Source: Margaritispora aquatica (taxonomy: Eukaryota; Ascomycota; Leotiomycetes; Helotiales; Discinellaceae). From it: a stretch of 64,000 nt of DNA. The stretch is taken from NCBI GenBank assembly GCA_007644065.1, contig VJWN01000006.1, positions 868,001-932,000 on the forward strand. The letters run 5' to 3'. A program made the translations under genes and the position numbers. The notes under the pieces were generated by a model. The model made no database searches and had not been told where the DNA came from. It saw only the letters and a program-made list of their open reading frames with translations. Of this stretch, positions 37,017 to 48,139 are shown in pieces; position 1 is the first letter of the stretch; every line of letters starts with the position of its first letter.

Positions 37017-38181
37017 GTGGTTTGCGGATGACTTCGAGGAATATAAGGAGGTTGTGCAGCAGTGTTACGATGATGCCGTCAATCGATGGGATACAACTTT
37101 CAGAATTGTATGGGTCATGTTGTGCGGAGATTTTACCATCCGGAGGACGACTGATAAACTTCTATGACCTCGTCCCTCATACATTCACTCCAAGTAACAT
37201 GCCAGTCTTCTTTGATCCAACTTGTTTCCCTGGTATCATCAATGCGATACTATTTATTAACCGACAGCAGGAGGTAGATCTCTTTGGTGAATCGACCTAC
37301 AAAAATAAGACATTACAATAAACGACATCAAATAAGCAGGTCGAAACCATGTCTCCCATAATTTTACGAGTAGTAGTAGTTTAACGACGTCCCTTTCCTC
37401 ACTGGCTCTTCAACATAAACTACCTACATAGCTTCCGCACCGGTATGGTCGTACCAGACCCCTTTTTAGATCGGGCTAGGTAGAATTGCGTATTTCGGAT
37501 AAATCCTTACCTTATTTCTGCAGGCTGAAGCTGCAACTGCAAGCTGATTGACAGGGAAGGTGATCGCTGAAGATCTGGCTCCCGTAGGTACCTTGTGCAG
37601 TGTGCAGGAGGGTTGTGTCAGAGGGTTGTGGGTTGTGGTTTGAAGCTGAAGGGATGAGATGAAGATATCTCAACTTAAGATGGCTTTGGTTCTCGAGGGG
37701 CAAGAAGATTGAGTTGGAACAGAATCCAAAACATATATTAAGCATAAAAACAATCTTGTTGGCTCTCAAGAATCCGTCCAGCTTTGCTTGCGTGTCTTGG
37801 TGGCAATTTTTCTCATTTCAGACATTTTCGAAGCCGTCATTTCGTTGGGGCGATGCAGATGTTCCACTTAGTCGCTGGATTTCGGTGCCGTGGGCTCTTT
37901 TGGGGGAAATCTTGGCATCGTCGGCATGCTAAAATCCCCTATCGTTATCGCTATGAATGTGGCCAGGCTCGCCCAGGCTAGAAGCGACACATTTATTTTA
38001 TCCCAGCCAGTCCCCTAATCGAGCTGGCAACCTCCTTTCTGCCCACCTGAACTGCTTTTTCTCAATCACGACCTCACATTCACTTCGTTCAACCCTTCTT
38101 TATAACACTTATACATAGCACACCTTCGTTCGCACCTCTCCTCTTTCTGCCAGGTGGCCAGCATATCTCAATGCCCAATTG
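37017..38181. other. intergenic, Utp21 3' flank and glycosyltransferase promoter
   Basis: About 1.2 kb without a supported gene. One CTAGGTAG octamer lies at 37476-37483. A CTTTATAACAC element near 38098-38108 is about 75 bases before the downstream ATG and is a possible TATA-like site; pyrimidine-rich sequence surrounds it. Confidence 0.5.
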
Positions 38182-39729
38182 ATGGCATTATTGAAGAACG
38201 CGAAGCAGTCCTCTCTTTCTCTAAATATGCTACCTCGAACCCCCTTACATCGGTGGCTAGTCGTTGCTGTTTTGGTCGTCTTCATCTGGTTCTACCACCC
38301 ATATCTGATCGGCACGACGATAGACACAGGCGCAGAAGCCGGCTTTTCACCACACGGCAATGATGATCTGTCGTGGACCAAGCAGGTCCTGAAGCAGCAC
38401 AAGATAGGACCCGAGATCGAGTACGCCGCGCGAACAATTCGCTATGTGCCAGACGCAGAGATCCGCAAGCCCATGACATATGTCGAGCAGAATCTCCTCC
38501 CCGAGACTTTCAAGAACATCACAATCAGTCAATACAGCAAATTCCCAGCTGGCAGATTATTGGATCTCCATGTCAAGCAGTCGCCCAGGACCGACCAGGT
38601 CAATGCCCAGGATATGATATTCGGTGTGTCCACTACCTTTGGACGTTTTACATCGGAGGAGACCTCACCAGTGAAGGAATGGGAGAGATGGTTGACGGAT
38701 GGGCATGGACGATCAAATGGCGCTGGACTAATTCTGGCGCTCTTCAATACCAGCGATACGGAGCTTGCTCATGCACATGACAAACTTGCCAAAGCTGGAA
38801 TCAATGCTACTGTTGTAGCTTCAAACATCACACTCGATATGCCAGGACGCTATGTGGATTTGGTCTCCATGCTGGTTCATCACCCTGAAGCAAAAGACAA
38901 GAAGTACTTCGCGCTTATAGATGACGATACTTTTTTCCCCTACATGGGAAAACTCCTCAAAACACTAGACCGATTCGACCCTTCAAAACCATTCTATATT
39001 GGCACATTCACAGAGCGAACGGATTGGATGATTGCAAACAAGGCCCCATTTGCATATGGTGGTGGAGGCATCTTCCTCACCAAGCCAGTTGCCGAGAAAA
39101 TCGACTCCCTTCCATGTTTGGAGAAGAATGATACTGGGGTGTACCGCATCGGTGGAGATCAGGGCGACAGATTACTTTACAACTGCCTGCACCAATACAC
39201 CGATGTTACTCTCACGTATCTTCCCGAGCTTCACCAAGAAGATCAATTTGGAGATCCAAGTGGTTTCTATGAGTCTGGCCAGCAACCTCTGTCTCTACAT
39301 CACTACAAATCATGGCATCGCTTCAATCCCGACCGTTCGCACATTGTCGCGGATGCTTGTGGAGAAGACTGTGTCTTCCAACGTTTCCAGTTCAAGGACA
39401 ACTTCATCATCTCAAACGGCTACTCGATAGCCGAGTATCCTGAGGGCATCGATTTTGATCCGCTGCAAATTGAAGGCACTTTCAACTGCGGTGACAACAA
39501 AGATCCCGAGTTCGACGAAGTGGTTTTCAGTTATGCCTTTGGCCAGCTACGGAAGTCTCTCAATCACTCGGGCCGAAAACGCGCCTGGGAGATTCTAGGC
39601 GCGAGGAAAGAGGGAGATGGCAGAGTGAAGCAGATCTACGTTAAGCGGAGAGGTGATGACAGGTGGCATACGAAAGAAGAGTCTGGGCCAGACCGAGACA
39701 GCATTGTCGTCTTGACCTGGATACCGTGA
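38182..39729 (+). CDS. GT31-like type II membrane glycosyltransferase
   Basis: A single-exon protein of 515 aa resembling fungal relatives of the fringe/beta-1,3-galactosyltransferase group (CAZy GT31-like). Residues about 25-40 (RWLVVAVLVVFIWFYH) form a signal anchor after a short basic cytosolic tail, so the catalytic part should face the Golgi lumen. The start is the ATG at 38182; the codon before it is not an ATG. The metal-binding DxD-type motif is seen as FALIDDDTFF near residue 250, followed by KPFYIGTFTE and the glycine-rich acceptor loop YGGGGIFLTKP. The block IGGDQGDRLLYNCLHQ is typical of the fungal subgroup. Several NxS/T sites (NITIS, NTSDT, NATVV, NITLD) support a lumenal location. 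The donor sugar and acceptor cannot be told from sequence. Its start lies about 1.2 kb downstream of Utp21 on the same strand. Confidence 0.88.
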   Translation: MALLKNAKQSSLSLNMLPRTPLHRWLVVAVLVVFIWFYHPYLIGTTIDTGAEAGFSPHGNDDLSWTKQVLKQHKIGPEIEYAARTIRYVPDAEIRKPMTYVEQNLLPETFKNITISQYSKFPAGRLLDLHVKQSPRTDQVNAQDMIFGVSTTFGRFTSEETSPVKEWERWLTDGHGRSNGAGLILALFNTSDTELAHAHDKLAKAGINATVVASNITLDMPGRYVDLVSMLVHHPEAKDKKYFALIDDDTFFPYMGKLLKTLDRFDPSKPFYIGTFTERTDWMIANKAPFAYGGGGIFLTKPVAEKIDSLPCLEKNDTGVYRIGGDQGDRLLYNCLHQYTDVTLTYLPELHQEDQFGDPSGFYESGQQPLSLHHYKSWHRFNPDRSHIVADACGEDCVFQRFQFKDNFIISNGYSIAEYPEGIDFDPLQIEGTFNCGDNKDPEFDEVVFSYAFGQLRKSLNHSGRKRAWEILGARKEGDGRVKQIYVKRRGDDRWHTKEESGPDRDSIVVLTWIP

Positions 39730-40613
39730 CGGAAGAGATGGTTCTGAGGCATGGGTCTGATCTTTCTAGGAGAATGGTGTTCTAGGGAGGTACTTTATTT
39801 GATTTGTAGTGAGGAGGTTGGATCTGTACACTACTACACTGTAATGATTGATCCCGGGATGGGCAAGGCGTTTTGAGAGGACTTTGTTTTTCTTCGGGGA
39901 ACTGGAATGGGTTGGGTGTCCCGCGCGTTACTTGGCGTGGCATGGCATAGCATAAGCATAGAGAGCGAGGGGCCAAGTTTGTATTCATGGGAATCGTGCG
40001 ACTTCCCCCAAAGGAGTTTACTACTTCCCTACCTATGTCGATTGTAACCTACACCCGATTTCTTTTTAAAGTCAAGTGTATGCTCTTTAAATGTGGTGGA
40101 TGTCTCGAGTACAGATAGGAGGTAGAAGGGCGTGTGTGGGTTTAGTACTGGTTGGGTTGTATAGGTGCACGAGATACCAGTGCTAGGTGTGGCTAGGAGA
40201 ATAGCAGATGTGTACGAGAGACTGAGAAGGAGATGGAAGTATAGCAAATATATAATGTTCATACAAAATCTGTATCAACATTCTTAAGATTAGAAAGTGA
40301 AGAGCACACTTTGTGATGAAGGTAGGATGTTAGAGTTACTGCGTGGAAAGATTCAAGAAACCCATGGATCTAACATAAATGGCCTATTTAATAGATATAC
40401 CCAACTATTTAATCAGAGGAATGCAAAATATTGCTTGCTACACACTAATACTTTCCACTTTCCATCTTCATCCACGTTAAACTCCCTATCTCGCCTAACC
40501 AACATCCTCTCCCCCAACCCACCCCAGTCCCGTAAAGCTGACTAATCAACCTCCCACCTTCCTTAGTGGTCATAAATCTAAACTCCAAACTCAACCACAT
40601 CAACACAAACCAA
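39730..40613. other. intergenic
   Basis: About 0.9 kb holding the 3' UTR of the glycosyltransferase gene and the flank of the tRNA gene. No supported gene. The only frames are short and change strand. Confidence 0.5.
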
Positions 40614-40704
40614 GCGGCTTTAGCTCACTTGGGAGAGCGCCAGACTGAAGTCAACTTCAGAACTTGAAATCTGGAGGCACTGTGTTCGATCCACAGAAGC
40701 CGCA
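40614..40704 (+). tRNA. tRNA-Phe (GAA) with 18-nt intron
   Basis: The acceptor stem GCGGCTT (40614-40620) pairs with AAGCCGC (40697-40703), and the discriminator base is A. The D arm is GCTC/GAGC with a GGG-containing loop. The anticodon stem is CCAGA/TCTGG with anticodon GAA at 40647-40649, and the T arm is CTGTG-TTCGATC-CACAG. An intron occupies 40651-40668, one base 3' of the anticodon, the canonical eukaryotic position. Intron bases CTTCAG (40655-40660) are complementary to CTGAAG (40645-40650), the anticodon-intron pairing expected for the splicing endonuclease substrate. A T-rich stretch about 45 bases downstream (near 40750) could serve as a Pol III terminator. Confidence 0.96.
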
Positions 40705-41665
40705 TTCCTGCGAATCGAGGTCTACCTTGATTATAGAACACACAAATTTTTTGTCTTTTTATTTTTGCATTTTTCTTTTTCGGAGGGGGGTTTTTTGGCT
40801 TTGCTTTTGGGACTTTTTGGGATGGATGGGAGAGACAGGAGAGAGATTGGTAGGTGCGCGGGTGGGTGGGTATGAGGAGGGAGGGGGGCAAAGATGAGGT
40901 GGGGCCGTTGATGAGCCTGCGAGTGTGTGAGTGAGAGGTGGGTGCTTTTGCATGTTTGGATGTGAGATAGGAGGAGAAGTGAGAGGGTCTCATAGGTAAG
41001 ATAGGCAGGTAGTCATAATACTTTACTTGTTAATTCGTTACTTAGATTCTTGTTTTAGTTCTTTCCTTTAATTTAGTTTCACTTATCATCTACTTGTTAC
41101 CTCTTCATCAGGTCAATTCATTGTTTTACCTTGATGCTTGACGGAATTGTAGGCTCTATATTCTCGAACCTTTTTACTCGTAAACTACAGAACTTCGTCT
41201 TGCTTGACCATCTTTCGATACAGTGTGAGACAAATATGAGTATGTATGTGTATGCATCTATTGGTCGCCAAATGCTCACCACATACGACCACCCTCAAGC
41301 TAACGCATTGGGCGCTGCATAAGCGAGTAGACAAGCAATCAGCTCCAACTTCTACAGGTGCACAACATAACCAAGTCAGCGAGCTGAGCAACGCATGCTG
41401 CATGTTCATGTGAAGCATGCGGTGTGGCATGCGGGAAGAGACGAAAAGAAAAGCTTCTCTGTGTCTCGTGGAGACTGGTGATGTATGTGGAGCTGGCTAT
41501 TGCGTCTCGAGGAACGCATGTGGGAGTGAGCATGGCTACTCCTCTTCTTTGGTAGTTCCAAGGATGTTTTTCTCCTTGATTTGGAGATTCATCTCATACT
41601 TTATACGGATTTCATACCATCTCTGTTGCTTCTTGACAGATCACTTCATACATCCTCTCATCAAG
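40705..41665. other. intergenic, promoter of the peroxygenase gene
   Basis: About 1 kb without a supported gene. T-rich sequence follows the tRNA. A TTTATACGG element near 41600 lies about 65 bases before the next ATG and is a possible TATA-like site. Confidence 0.45.
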
Positions 41666-42582
41666 ATGGCGTTAGCAACTCCAGAAGGTCATCCAGTTAT
41701 CGATTGGTCGAAATGGGAGCCAGCAGGTGAAGGAGATGGTAAGAACCAAGTTACTCTCTTGAACTCACAGTAAATCTAACAAGAAACAGTTCGATCACCA
41801 TGCCCCATGGTGAACGCCCTCGCAAACCACCACATCCTCCCCCATTCCGGGAAGGGAATCACCAAAAGCATGGCCGTCACCGCACTCACCACAGCCATCA
41901 ACCTCGACTCCAGCATCGCGAATGTCTTCGGCTCCGTGGCTCTAACCGCCAACCCTGACCACTCGTCTCACTCCTTCGATCTCGATCAGATCCACAAGCA
42001 CGGCTTAATCGAGCATGATGTGAGTTTGAGCCGGGACGATGTCGCGTTCGGTGATAATCACTCGTTTAACAAGGAGATTTGGGGAGAGGTAATGAGTTCG
42101 TTTGGTACGGGCACGCATTCGAGTTTCGAGAGCGTGAGTCGGGCAAGGTATGAGAGGGTGCTGAAGGCGAGGAAGAAGCATTTGGATGGGAAGAAGGACT
42201 TTCAGTATGGGATTAAGGAGTTCATCTTGAGCTATGGGGAGTCGGCTCTTTTTCTGGGGATTTTGGGAAGTCCTGTTGAGGGCAAGATTCCGCTTGAGTA
42301 TTTGAGGGTGTTGTTTGGTGAGTCCCGTCTTGTCTGGATGAGAAAGAGGTGTGTTTGGGTGAGGGCTAATATTGCTTAGAAGAAGAAAGGGTCCCATACA
42401 AGGAGGGTTGGAGACCAATTGCGAAGCCCTTGACTCAGATGGATATGAATCATTTGATATTCAGTCTGATCAAGGCAAACGAACACAAAGCTGCTGAAGC
42501 TGCTGATGTCGGGTTGGGCACTGTTCATGCTGTCACAAATGTGGTGACAAGTATCCTGCCATCTTACTGTGTTATAATGTGA
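41666..42582 (+). CDS. short heme-thiolate peroxidase / unspecific peroxygenase (chloroperoxidase family)
   Basis: A peroxidase family 2 enzyme that uses H2O2 to oxygenate or halogenate small organic molecules. Exons are 41666-41738, 41790-42317 and 42380-42582 (267 aa). The first intron splits the codon just before the heme-ligand motif, and exon 2 opens with RSPCPMVNALANHH, whose Cys in PCP is the axial thiolate. The magnesium/acid-base block IEHDVSLSRDD and the downstream Glu in FNKEIWGE match the PCP-EHD-S-E pattern of short UPOs. The C-terminal exon reads EEERVPYKEGWRPI, typical of the family. There is no signal peptide: the protein starts MALATPEGHPVIDW, so an intracellular role is likely, unlike the secreted UPOs. 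A tyrosinase gene follows on the same strand after about 1 kb. Confidence 0.93.
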
Positions 42583-43573
42583 GACTCAGCAGTCCAATTG
42601 CAAATCTCCTGGCGAGCTTACAATCATGCTGCTTGTTTGAATATTCACGTATGGTTTTGTACCGAGTATGAGTACTGTGTGAGTTTTGAGGTGCTGACAC
42701 CCACCCCACCATCTTACATTCAACACAACTTCAGTGAGGGGTTGTTCTGTGTGGTCGCCGTAGTGCGGGGTATTTTCAATGTTCTTCAACAAAAGATACA
42801 CAACATCAACAGTGCCTTCAGCCCATCATCTTCATCTGTTTATTGGGAATCTCCAAGCTTACACTGCAGTCACCACTTGTAGCACAGTTGTTACACAGGA
42901 GTCTGTTCGATTCGTCTACAATGCGGAGACGGGTTGGTCAAATGCTCCAAAATAGTGATTACCTAGTAAACAGACGGTCAGCACGATCAGCGATGAAGAG
43001 AGCTGAATCGCCCGATGCTTGATCACCATGCTGCAAGGCAAGAGACGAGAAGCGAGGTATCAGATATTTTGCGTTACTTCACAAGCATACTCTTTCTCCT
43101 GTCAGAGTGACAGGCATACCACGGCTGCTGCAAGGAGAGCTTGGGGTTCTTCTGAATCTCACCATAGGTAAGACGAAAAAAATACCTCGTGGACGCATCC
43201 TACTCGTAAGGCTGAATTCCCATGCAAGAGAACCCGAAACATAAGCCACAGCTACAACTTCATCCGACCAGTGTCCATGTCGTCTTGCAGCCACTTTACC
43301 ACCAAAGGCCTCCATATTTGCATATTTGTTCTGCCGTCAGCAGTGGAACGGGGGAGCTCATAGGTCCTTTTGGGCTTGAAGAGTCGCCCATCATGGGCTG
43401 AGCTTGAAGCTGTGCGTCGAATGAGTTCAACGCTTTCACCGAGGGGTAGCTAGGTAGCTGTTGAGAGCTTTTCTTATTACTGCCCCGCGCCTTCTTTGTT
43501 TTGGCAGTAAGAAAGAACCTTCTCAAAGTCTCTCAATTGAAATTCATAGAATTATCCAACATCGAAATCTACG
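42583..43573. other. intergenic between peroxygenase and tyrosinase
   Basis: About 1 kb that should carry the peroxygenase 3' UTR and the tyrosinase promoter. One CTAGGTAG octamer lies at 43450-43457, about 120 bases upstream of the tyrosinase ATG. The short frames here have no protein character. Confidence 0.5.
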
Positions 43574-46245
43574 ATGGCTACTAATCATCCTATCACCGGC
43601 CCACCAAAGCTGTCCCCGGCTCCAGCTGATGGTATTGTCTGAAATCCCTCGCGTCAGGTTTAGCATTAACGCTGTCAGGCTCGGTCCCAGTGAGACTTGA
43701 AATTCGAGATTTGCAGAAGAACGTAGACCAGTGGAATTTATATCTTCTTGGACTCGCTGCTTTCAAAAATGTCGATGAGAAGTCTGATCTGTCCTACTAT
43801 GGAATCGCTGGTATGCCTCAGCGAAGCCTTCACAAAATCAATCAGCATTAACACAAGTGACAGGAATTCACGGCCGTCCATATCGCCCATGGGGTGGTGT
43901 GAAGGGAGCAAATGCTGGCGGATGGCAAGGATACTGCACACATTCTTCGATTCTCTTTTGCCCATGGCATCGTCCATATCTTTCGCTTTTCGAGGTTAGT
44001 GGACACCCTTTGCTGTACTTGCAAATGAGTAATGGTTGGTTAGCAAACCCTCTACGGCATCATACAAACAATCGCATCGCAGTATCCTGTGGCAGCAGAT
44101 AAGGCAAGATATCAAAAGGCTGCTTCGACTTTCAGAATTCCATACTGGGATTGGGCAGCTGTCCCAACAAAGGGCGACTACTTTCCTAACTCAAGTAAGT
44201 CGCTGGTCTAGTTCTTCGCCTTTTTGGACCTTTTGTATAGCGCCTGGTCTAGTTCTTGCAGGACAGTCTACTTCGAGCATCTTACGGTATTTTAGAGTCA
44301 ACTAATTGGAATTTCTTGTAGTCGGACTTACTACAACCGTCAATGTCATTTCCCCTACCTCTGGAGGCAAGCCTGTGGCTATTGCAAATCCCCTTCTACA
44401 AACTACTTTCAATCCAATCAATCCCGTCGCTGGCGACTTCATAGCCTCTCAAGGCATTCCTGTATGTGGCAGAAATTTCTTTCGCATCGCTGGAAATACT
44501 GATAAAGAATAGTTTAACAAATGGCCGTCAACTCTGCGATTTCCCACTTCAACTCGATCACTTACCGCAAAGTCTCAAGAGAACCAAGTCGAGGCAGCCA
44601 TGGCCTCGCAATTTGCAGGTCTTCAACAAAATGTTAACATTCTTCTCAATGATCCGAATTACCAAGATTTTGCTGCGTTCAGCAACCATGTTTGGCAAGA
44701 AAACTCACCCGGCACATTCGCTTCACTAGAAGATATCCATAACTCGATTCACGTTGCTGTTGGAGGGGATGGAGGACACATGTCTGAGCTTGACTACAGT
44801 GCATTTGACCCTGTCTTCTGGCTGCACCACACGTATGTCTTATATCTCCTCTGGTCTTCATACCCCGCACCTCGTGGCTTGCTTGCCCCTCCAGGATTCG
44901 CGAATCAAAGCTGATCCTGATTTATCCAGAAACGTTGATCGCCTCTTCGCAATCTGGCAAGCTCTCAATCCTACTTCCTACACAATCAGCAAGCCAACCG
45001 ATGACGGAACATTCGTGATTAAGGCGAGAAGCACCGAGACAGCTACAACCCCACTTGCTCCTTTTGCAGACGCTTCAGGCACCAAATTTTACAATTCATT
45101 GCAGGTCCAGTCCACTCAGACATTCAACTACGCCTACCCAGAAACCAAGCGCTGGGCTTTCAGCAGCACTGAAGCTTACCAGGATAGTATCTACGACACT
45201 GTGCAACGGCTTTACGGAGGTCTCTCTGCTCAAGTAGCAAACACTACTGGCTCAGTCTTCGCAACTGCTTCAGCCCCAGTAGCGGCTGCCAATGTCAGTC
45301 TCACCTATCAAAAGCAATTCCAATCTTATAAATTGCTAACATTCTATCCTATTAGACTGAGAACGTCCAACCAGTTGCTCCTGTTCAGAAACCAGCCACC
45401 ACGGAAGCAGCCAAGCCAGAACAACCGTTGAAATCTCACCCCATTCGCAGCTTCATCCACAAAATGGAAGATAAGATTACCGGATCAAAACATGATGCTT
45501 CTAAGACCAGAGGAGGCCTTGATCTTGAAGCTGAGATTGGTAAACGTAAGTATCACAATGTAGCCACATTATTTTCAAGCTAATTAAATTTAGCATCTGA
45601 GCCCATCGCACCAAAGCCAACTCAGTACACCGAGTACATCGTGAACATCAAGGTATTCATTCTGCAAAGATGACTTAACAAGAATACATGCTGATCATAT
45701 CAGGCACCCAAACATATTCTAGGCCAATCGTACAAGGTCAACATCTTCCTCGGAGAGTTCGACCCCAACACCAGCACATGGCACACTCAGGATGCCCTCG
45801 TTGGAACACTCGCCGTGTTCGGTAAAGACGTCGTTGAAGGAAGCGAGAACGAAACTGGCTGTGGTAAATGCAAAGAAGATGCGAAGAAAGAGATCGTCGT
45901 CACTGGAACCGTACCATTGACAGCACAAATCATCACTGTAGGTCAATCCACCTAGGACTCCTGCTCTACTATTCTAGTCATGAATATAGCTAACTCGCTT
46001 AGGAAATCAACAAAGGCAACTGTCCCTCGCTTGAGAAGGCGAATGTTCTCCCTTGGTTAACTCGTAACTTGCACTGGCGAATCACGCTTGCAGATGGTAC
46101 AGAGAGACCGAGAGAGGATGTTCCAGGCTTGGTGGTCGCGCTTGTTAGCACAGATGTTCATGTTGATGTTCGCGGGAGAGCGAGGTATACTGGTGTTTAT
46201 GACTCGCACCCTGAGGTCACCGTTGGCAGACCAGGTGGTCTTTAG
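43574..46245 (+). CDS. latent tyrosinase (polyphenol oxidase)
   Basis: A type-3 dicopper enzyme that hydroxylates monophenols and oxidises diphenols to quinones, the entry to melanin-type pigments. Eleven exons: 43574-43631, 43679-43810, 43864-43994, 44044-44194, 44322-44461, 44513-44832, 44930-45293, 45356-45545, 45594-45652, 45704-45937, 46003-46245 (673 aa; phase closes at every junction). CuA ligands are in GIHGRP, YCTHSS and CPWHRPY; the Cys two residues before the second His is placed for the Cys-His thioether known from the Neurospora enzyme. CuB ligands are in HNSIHVAVGG and FWLHHTNVDR. The core ends at NYAYPE, the Y-x-Y-type motif. A Lys/Glu-rich linker then leads to a C-terminal domain with GCGKC, the shielding domain that keeps the proenzyme latent until cleaved. 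No signal peptide is present. It follows the peroxygenase gene head-to-tail. Confidence 0.95.
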
Positions 46246-46581
46246 ATTAAGTTGCAAGTGCTTCAAGATTAACGTGTATTGAAAGGCGTCCCCTCTGGTT
46301 CATCATACCTTATTCTGCTTGTCTACATATCGAAATTCATCGCGTTTGAAGTAATCATGATATCGTGAACTTTTAATTGATTGAACTTTCATCACCGCAA
46401 GCACCACTAGTGCAATGAATACAGCTTCACATAAATGCGTCATACATACAAGTAAAAGCATAGCACTGGCATCATTTTCAAGAAAAATCGGGTAATCGAA
46501 TAATCATATTTTCATTCCATTCTATTCCATTTCATGCCATTCTTCCATCCTTTCTTTCTTTCTTTCTATACCCTCCTACAA
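46246..46581. other. short convergent intergenic region
   Basis: About 340 bases between the ends of the tyrosinase gene (plus) and a minus-strand gene, so it holds two 3' UTRs. It includes a (CTTT)4-like run near 46549-46566. No gene. Confidence 0.5.
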
Positions 46582-46989
46582 TCAAAACCCCATCCTCAAC
46601 CCCAATCCCAATCCCAATTCCAGACCCGCCAAGCCCACCGCCCACCAACCCGGCACATCAAAACTACCTCCAGTATTCTTCTGCGTCCCCCCTCCTCCAC
46701 CCCCAACAATAACGGGTCCTCCTCCTCCTCCACTCCCACTTTTCCCTCCACCACCACCGCCACCGCCGCCCTTTCCTCCTCCGCCGCCTTTGCCTTCATC
46801 TGGCGAGAGCTCCTCTAACGGCATGATGCTTGCTTCTAGGGTGGCGGTGGAGAGTGTGGTGCTTGTGATTGTGATTATGGTTGTGGGTGTGGGCGTGGGC
46901 GTGGAGTTGGATAATATGTGTGCTGGTGGGAGGGAGGCGGCGAGCACGCAGATCGCGGAGGCGAGGATGGCGAGGAAGGCGAGTTTCAT
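46582..46989 (-). CDS. small secreted glycine-rich protein
   Basis: A single-exon 135-aa protein. Residues 1-18 (MKLAFLAILASAICVLAA) are a good signal peptide. A Thr/Pro/Ile-rich segment follows (TPTPTPTTIITIT), then from about residue 66 a low-complexity region dominated by Gly with scattered Lys and Ser. The C-terminus is hydrophobic (GWWAVGLAGLELGLGLG) but ends RMGF, so it could be a GPI-attachment signal or a membrane tail. I do not recognise a family; wall-associated or extracellular localisation is an inference. TATAAA on the minus strand at 47207-47202 lies about 215 bases upstream. The opposite strand is open across the same repeat (46534-46818), a consequence of the GGN/CCN bias. Its neighbour at 47903-48139 has the same architecture. 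Confidence 0.6.
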   Translation of the reverse strand: MKLAFLAILASAICVLAASLPPAHILSNSTPTPTPTTIITITSTTLSTATLEASIMPLEELSPDEGKGGGGGKGGGGGGGGGKSGSGGGGGPVIVGGGGGGTQKNTGGSFDVPGWWAVGLAGLELGLGLGLRMGF

Positions 46990-47902
46990 TTTTGCGGGTT
47001 TGGTTGTGGTTTTCCTGCGGCGAAGTGGGGTTTTTCTTCTTCTTTTGGATGAGATGGTTTTGGTTTGTCTCTAGTGTGCGGCTTGCTTTGTTGTAGCGTA
47101 ATTGAAACGATGCAGCTTCTTTGTCAGTTTGTGGATTGAATTCGTAGGAAGAGTAAGTTGAATGTTTGATATCTAACGAAAATTTTGGGTTGAAGGGAGA
47201 CTTTATATGCTTTCAATATTCAGCAGCGCTGGTTAATTTTTCTGTTCTATTACTGTTATTTTGAATAGCAATGGCATTGTTTTCCTGTAGAGGCTTTGTT
47301 GTGTCTTTGAGGTAGTGGTGTGTTGTGGTGGGCACAATGGAATAAGGTAAGCGAGTTTGGAGGTCGATGATGGATGATGGATGGGGCTTTGTTGTTGTTG
47401 ATGTTGTTGTTCCATCTTTGTGCTATAAATGATGATCGTGTTTGATGCCTTTGTTGGACTAAAATTAACAGTGTATGTTTATAATTGGAGTTGGGTGTCG
47501 TTGCGCACTCTGTTTGTCCAAATCAAAACAAACGTCTCCCGAGAATCTTCAATCTTCTGAGGGCACACACTTACTCAAGGGCATTGGTGAGTTGCAAGAA
47601 ATATGCTCGAAGAGCTTTTGGAACTATCATAGTCTTCTATTTGTCGTCTTCGCCGGCTTTAGAGATGTGTAATTACTCTACTCCGCCGACCAAAATCCAT
47701 AGAGTATCACAACGCAAAAACCATACATTTCAAAATTTTCATACTACGCGCCTCTCATGCCTCCAACCTTCAGCGTCCAACCATATCCCTCCTCCAACCT
47801 ACCGTTTCATTTCAGCATTCCATGTCTGTCATCCATGCCACGAAATCCATACCCTAACGACCTCTTGCTCCAGCTTGTTCCTAGTATCTAATGCTCGGAT
47901 AT
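46990..47902. other. promoter region of the glycine-rich protein gene
   Basis: About 0.9 kb between two minus-strand small-protein genes. A minus-strand TATAAA at 47207-47202 is the clearest element. GTTGTTG and GATGGATGATGGATG tandems lie at about 47358-47412. A plus-strand frame (47485-48090) crosses the region but is the shadow of the next gene and has no domain-like composition. Confidence 0.45.
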
Positions 47903-48139
47903 CTATGCAAACACAACCACCGCGACCGCTACCCCCATTCCCAGGCCCAAACTGTATGTTCCCACAGAGAGATCACATCCCGTCGAATTGCTTGGGAGAT
48001 CAAAGTCTGTGTCTCCACCCTTGCCTTTCTTCTTGCCTTTCTTCTTGTCTTTTTGTATTGTTGTTTGATTGGAGGGGTTTGGCGATGTAAATGCAAGTCC
48101 TAAGCAGAGGAGAAGAATAAGGGGGATTGAGATCTTCAT
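47903..48139 (-). CDS. small secreted, probably GPI-anchored protein
   Basis: A single-exon 78-aa protein. Residues 1-19 (MKISIPLILLLCLGLAFTS) form a signal peptide. A Lys/Gly-rich stretch follows (KDKKKGKKKGKGG). One NxT site lies in NQTT and another in NSTG, next to a lone Cys. The last about 20 residues (VGTYSLGLGMGVAVAVVVFA) are hydrophobic to the end, the classic form of a GPI-attachment signal, with NSTG as a plausible omega region. A minus-strand TATATAG element at 48332-48325 lies about 190 bases upstream. It resembles the upstream-oriented neighbour at 46582-46989 in layout (signal peptide, low-complexity middle, hydrophobic C-terminus) but not in sequence. No family recognised. It could be a wall protein or an effector-like peptide. 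Confidence 0.55.
   Translation of the reverse strand: MKISIPLILLLCLGLAFTSPNPSNQTTIQKDKKKGKKKGKGGDTDFDLPSNSTGCDLSVGTYSLGLGMGVAVAVVVFA

Noticed and set aside
46534..46818. Plus-strand frame across the glycine-rich gene
   Set aside because: It is the reverse reading of the GGN repeat; the minus frame has a signal peptide and a TATA-like element.
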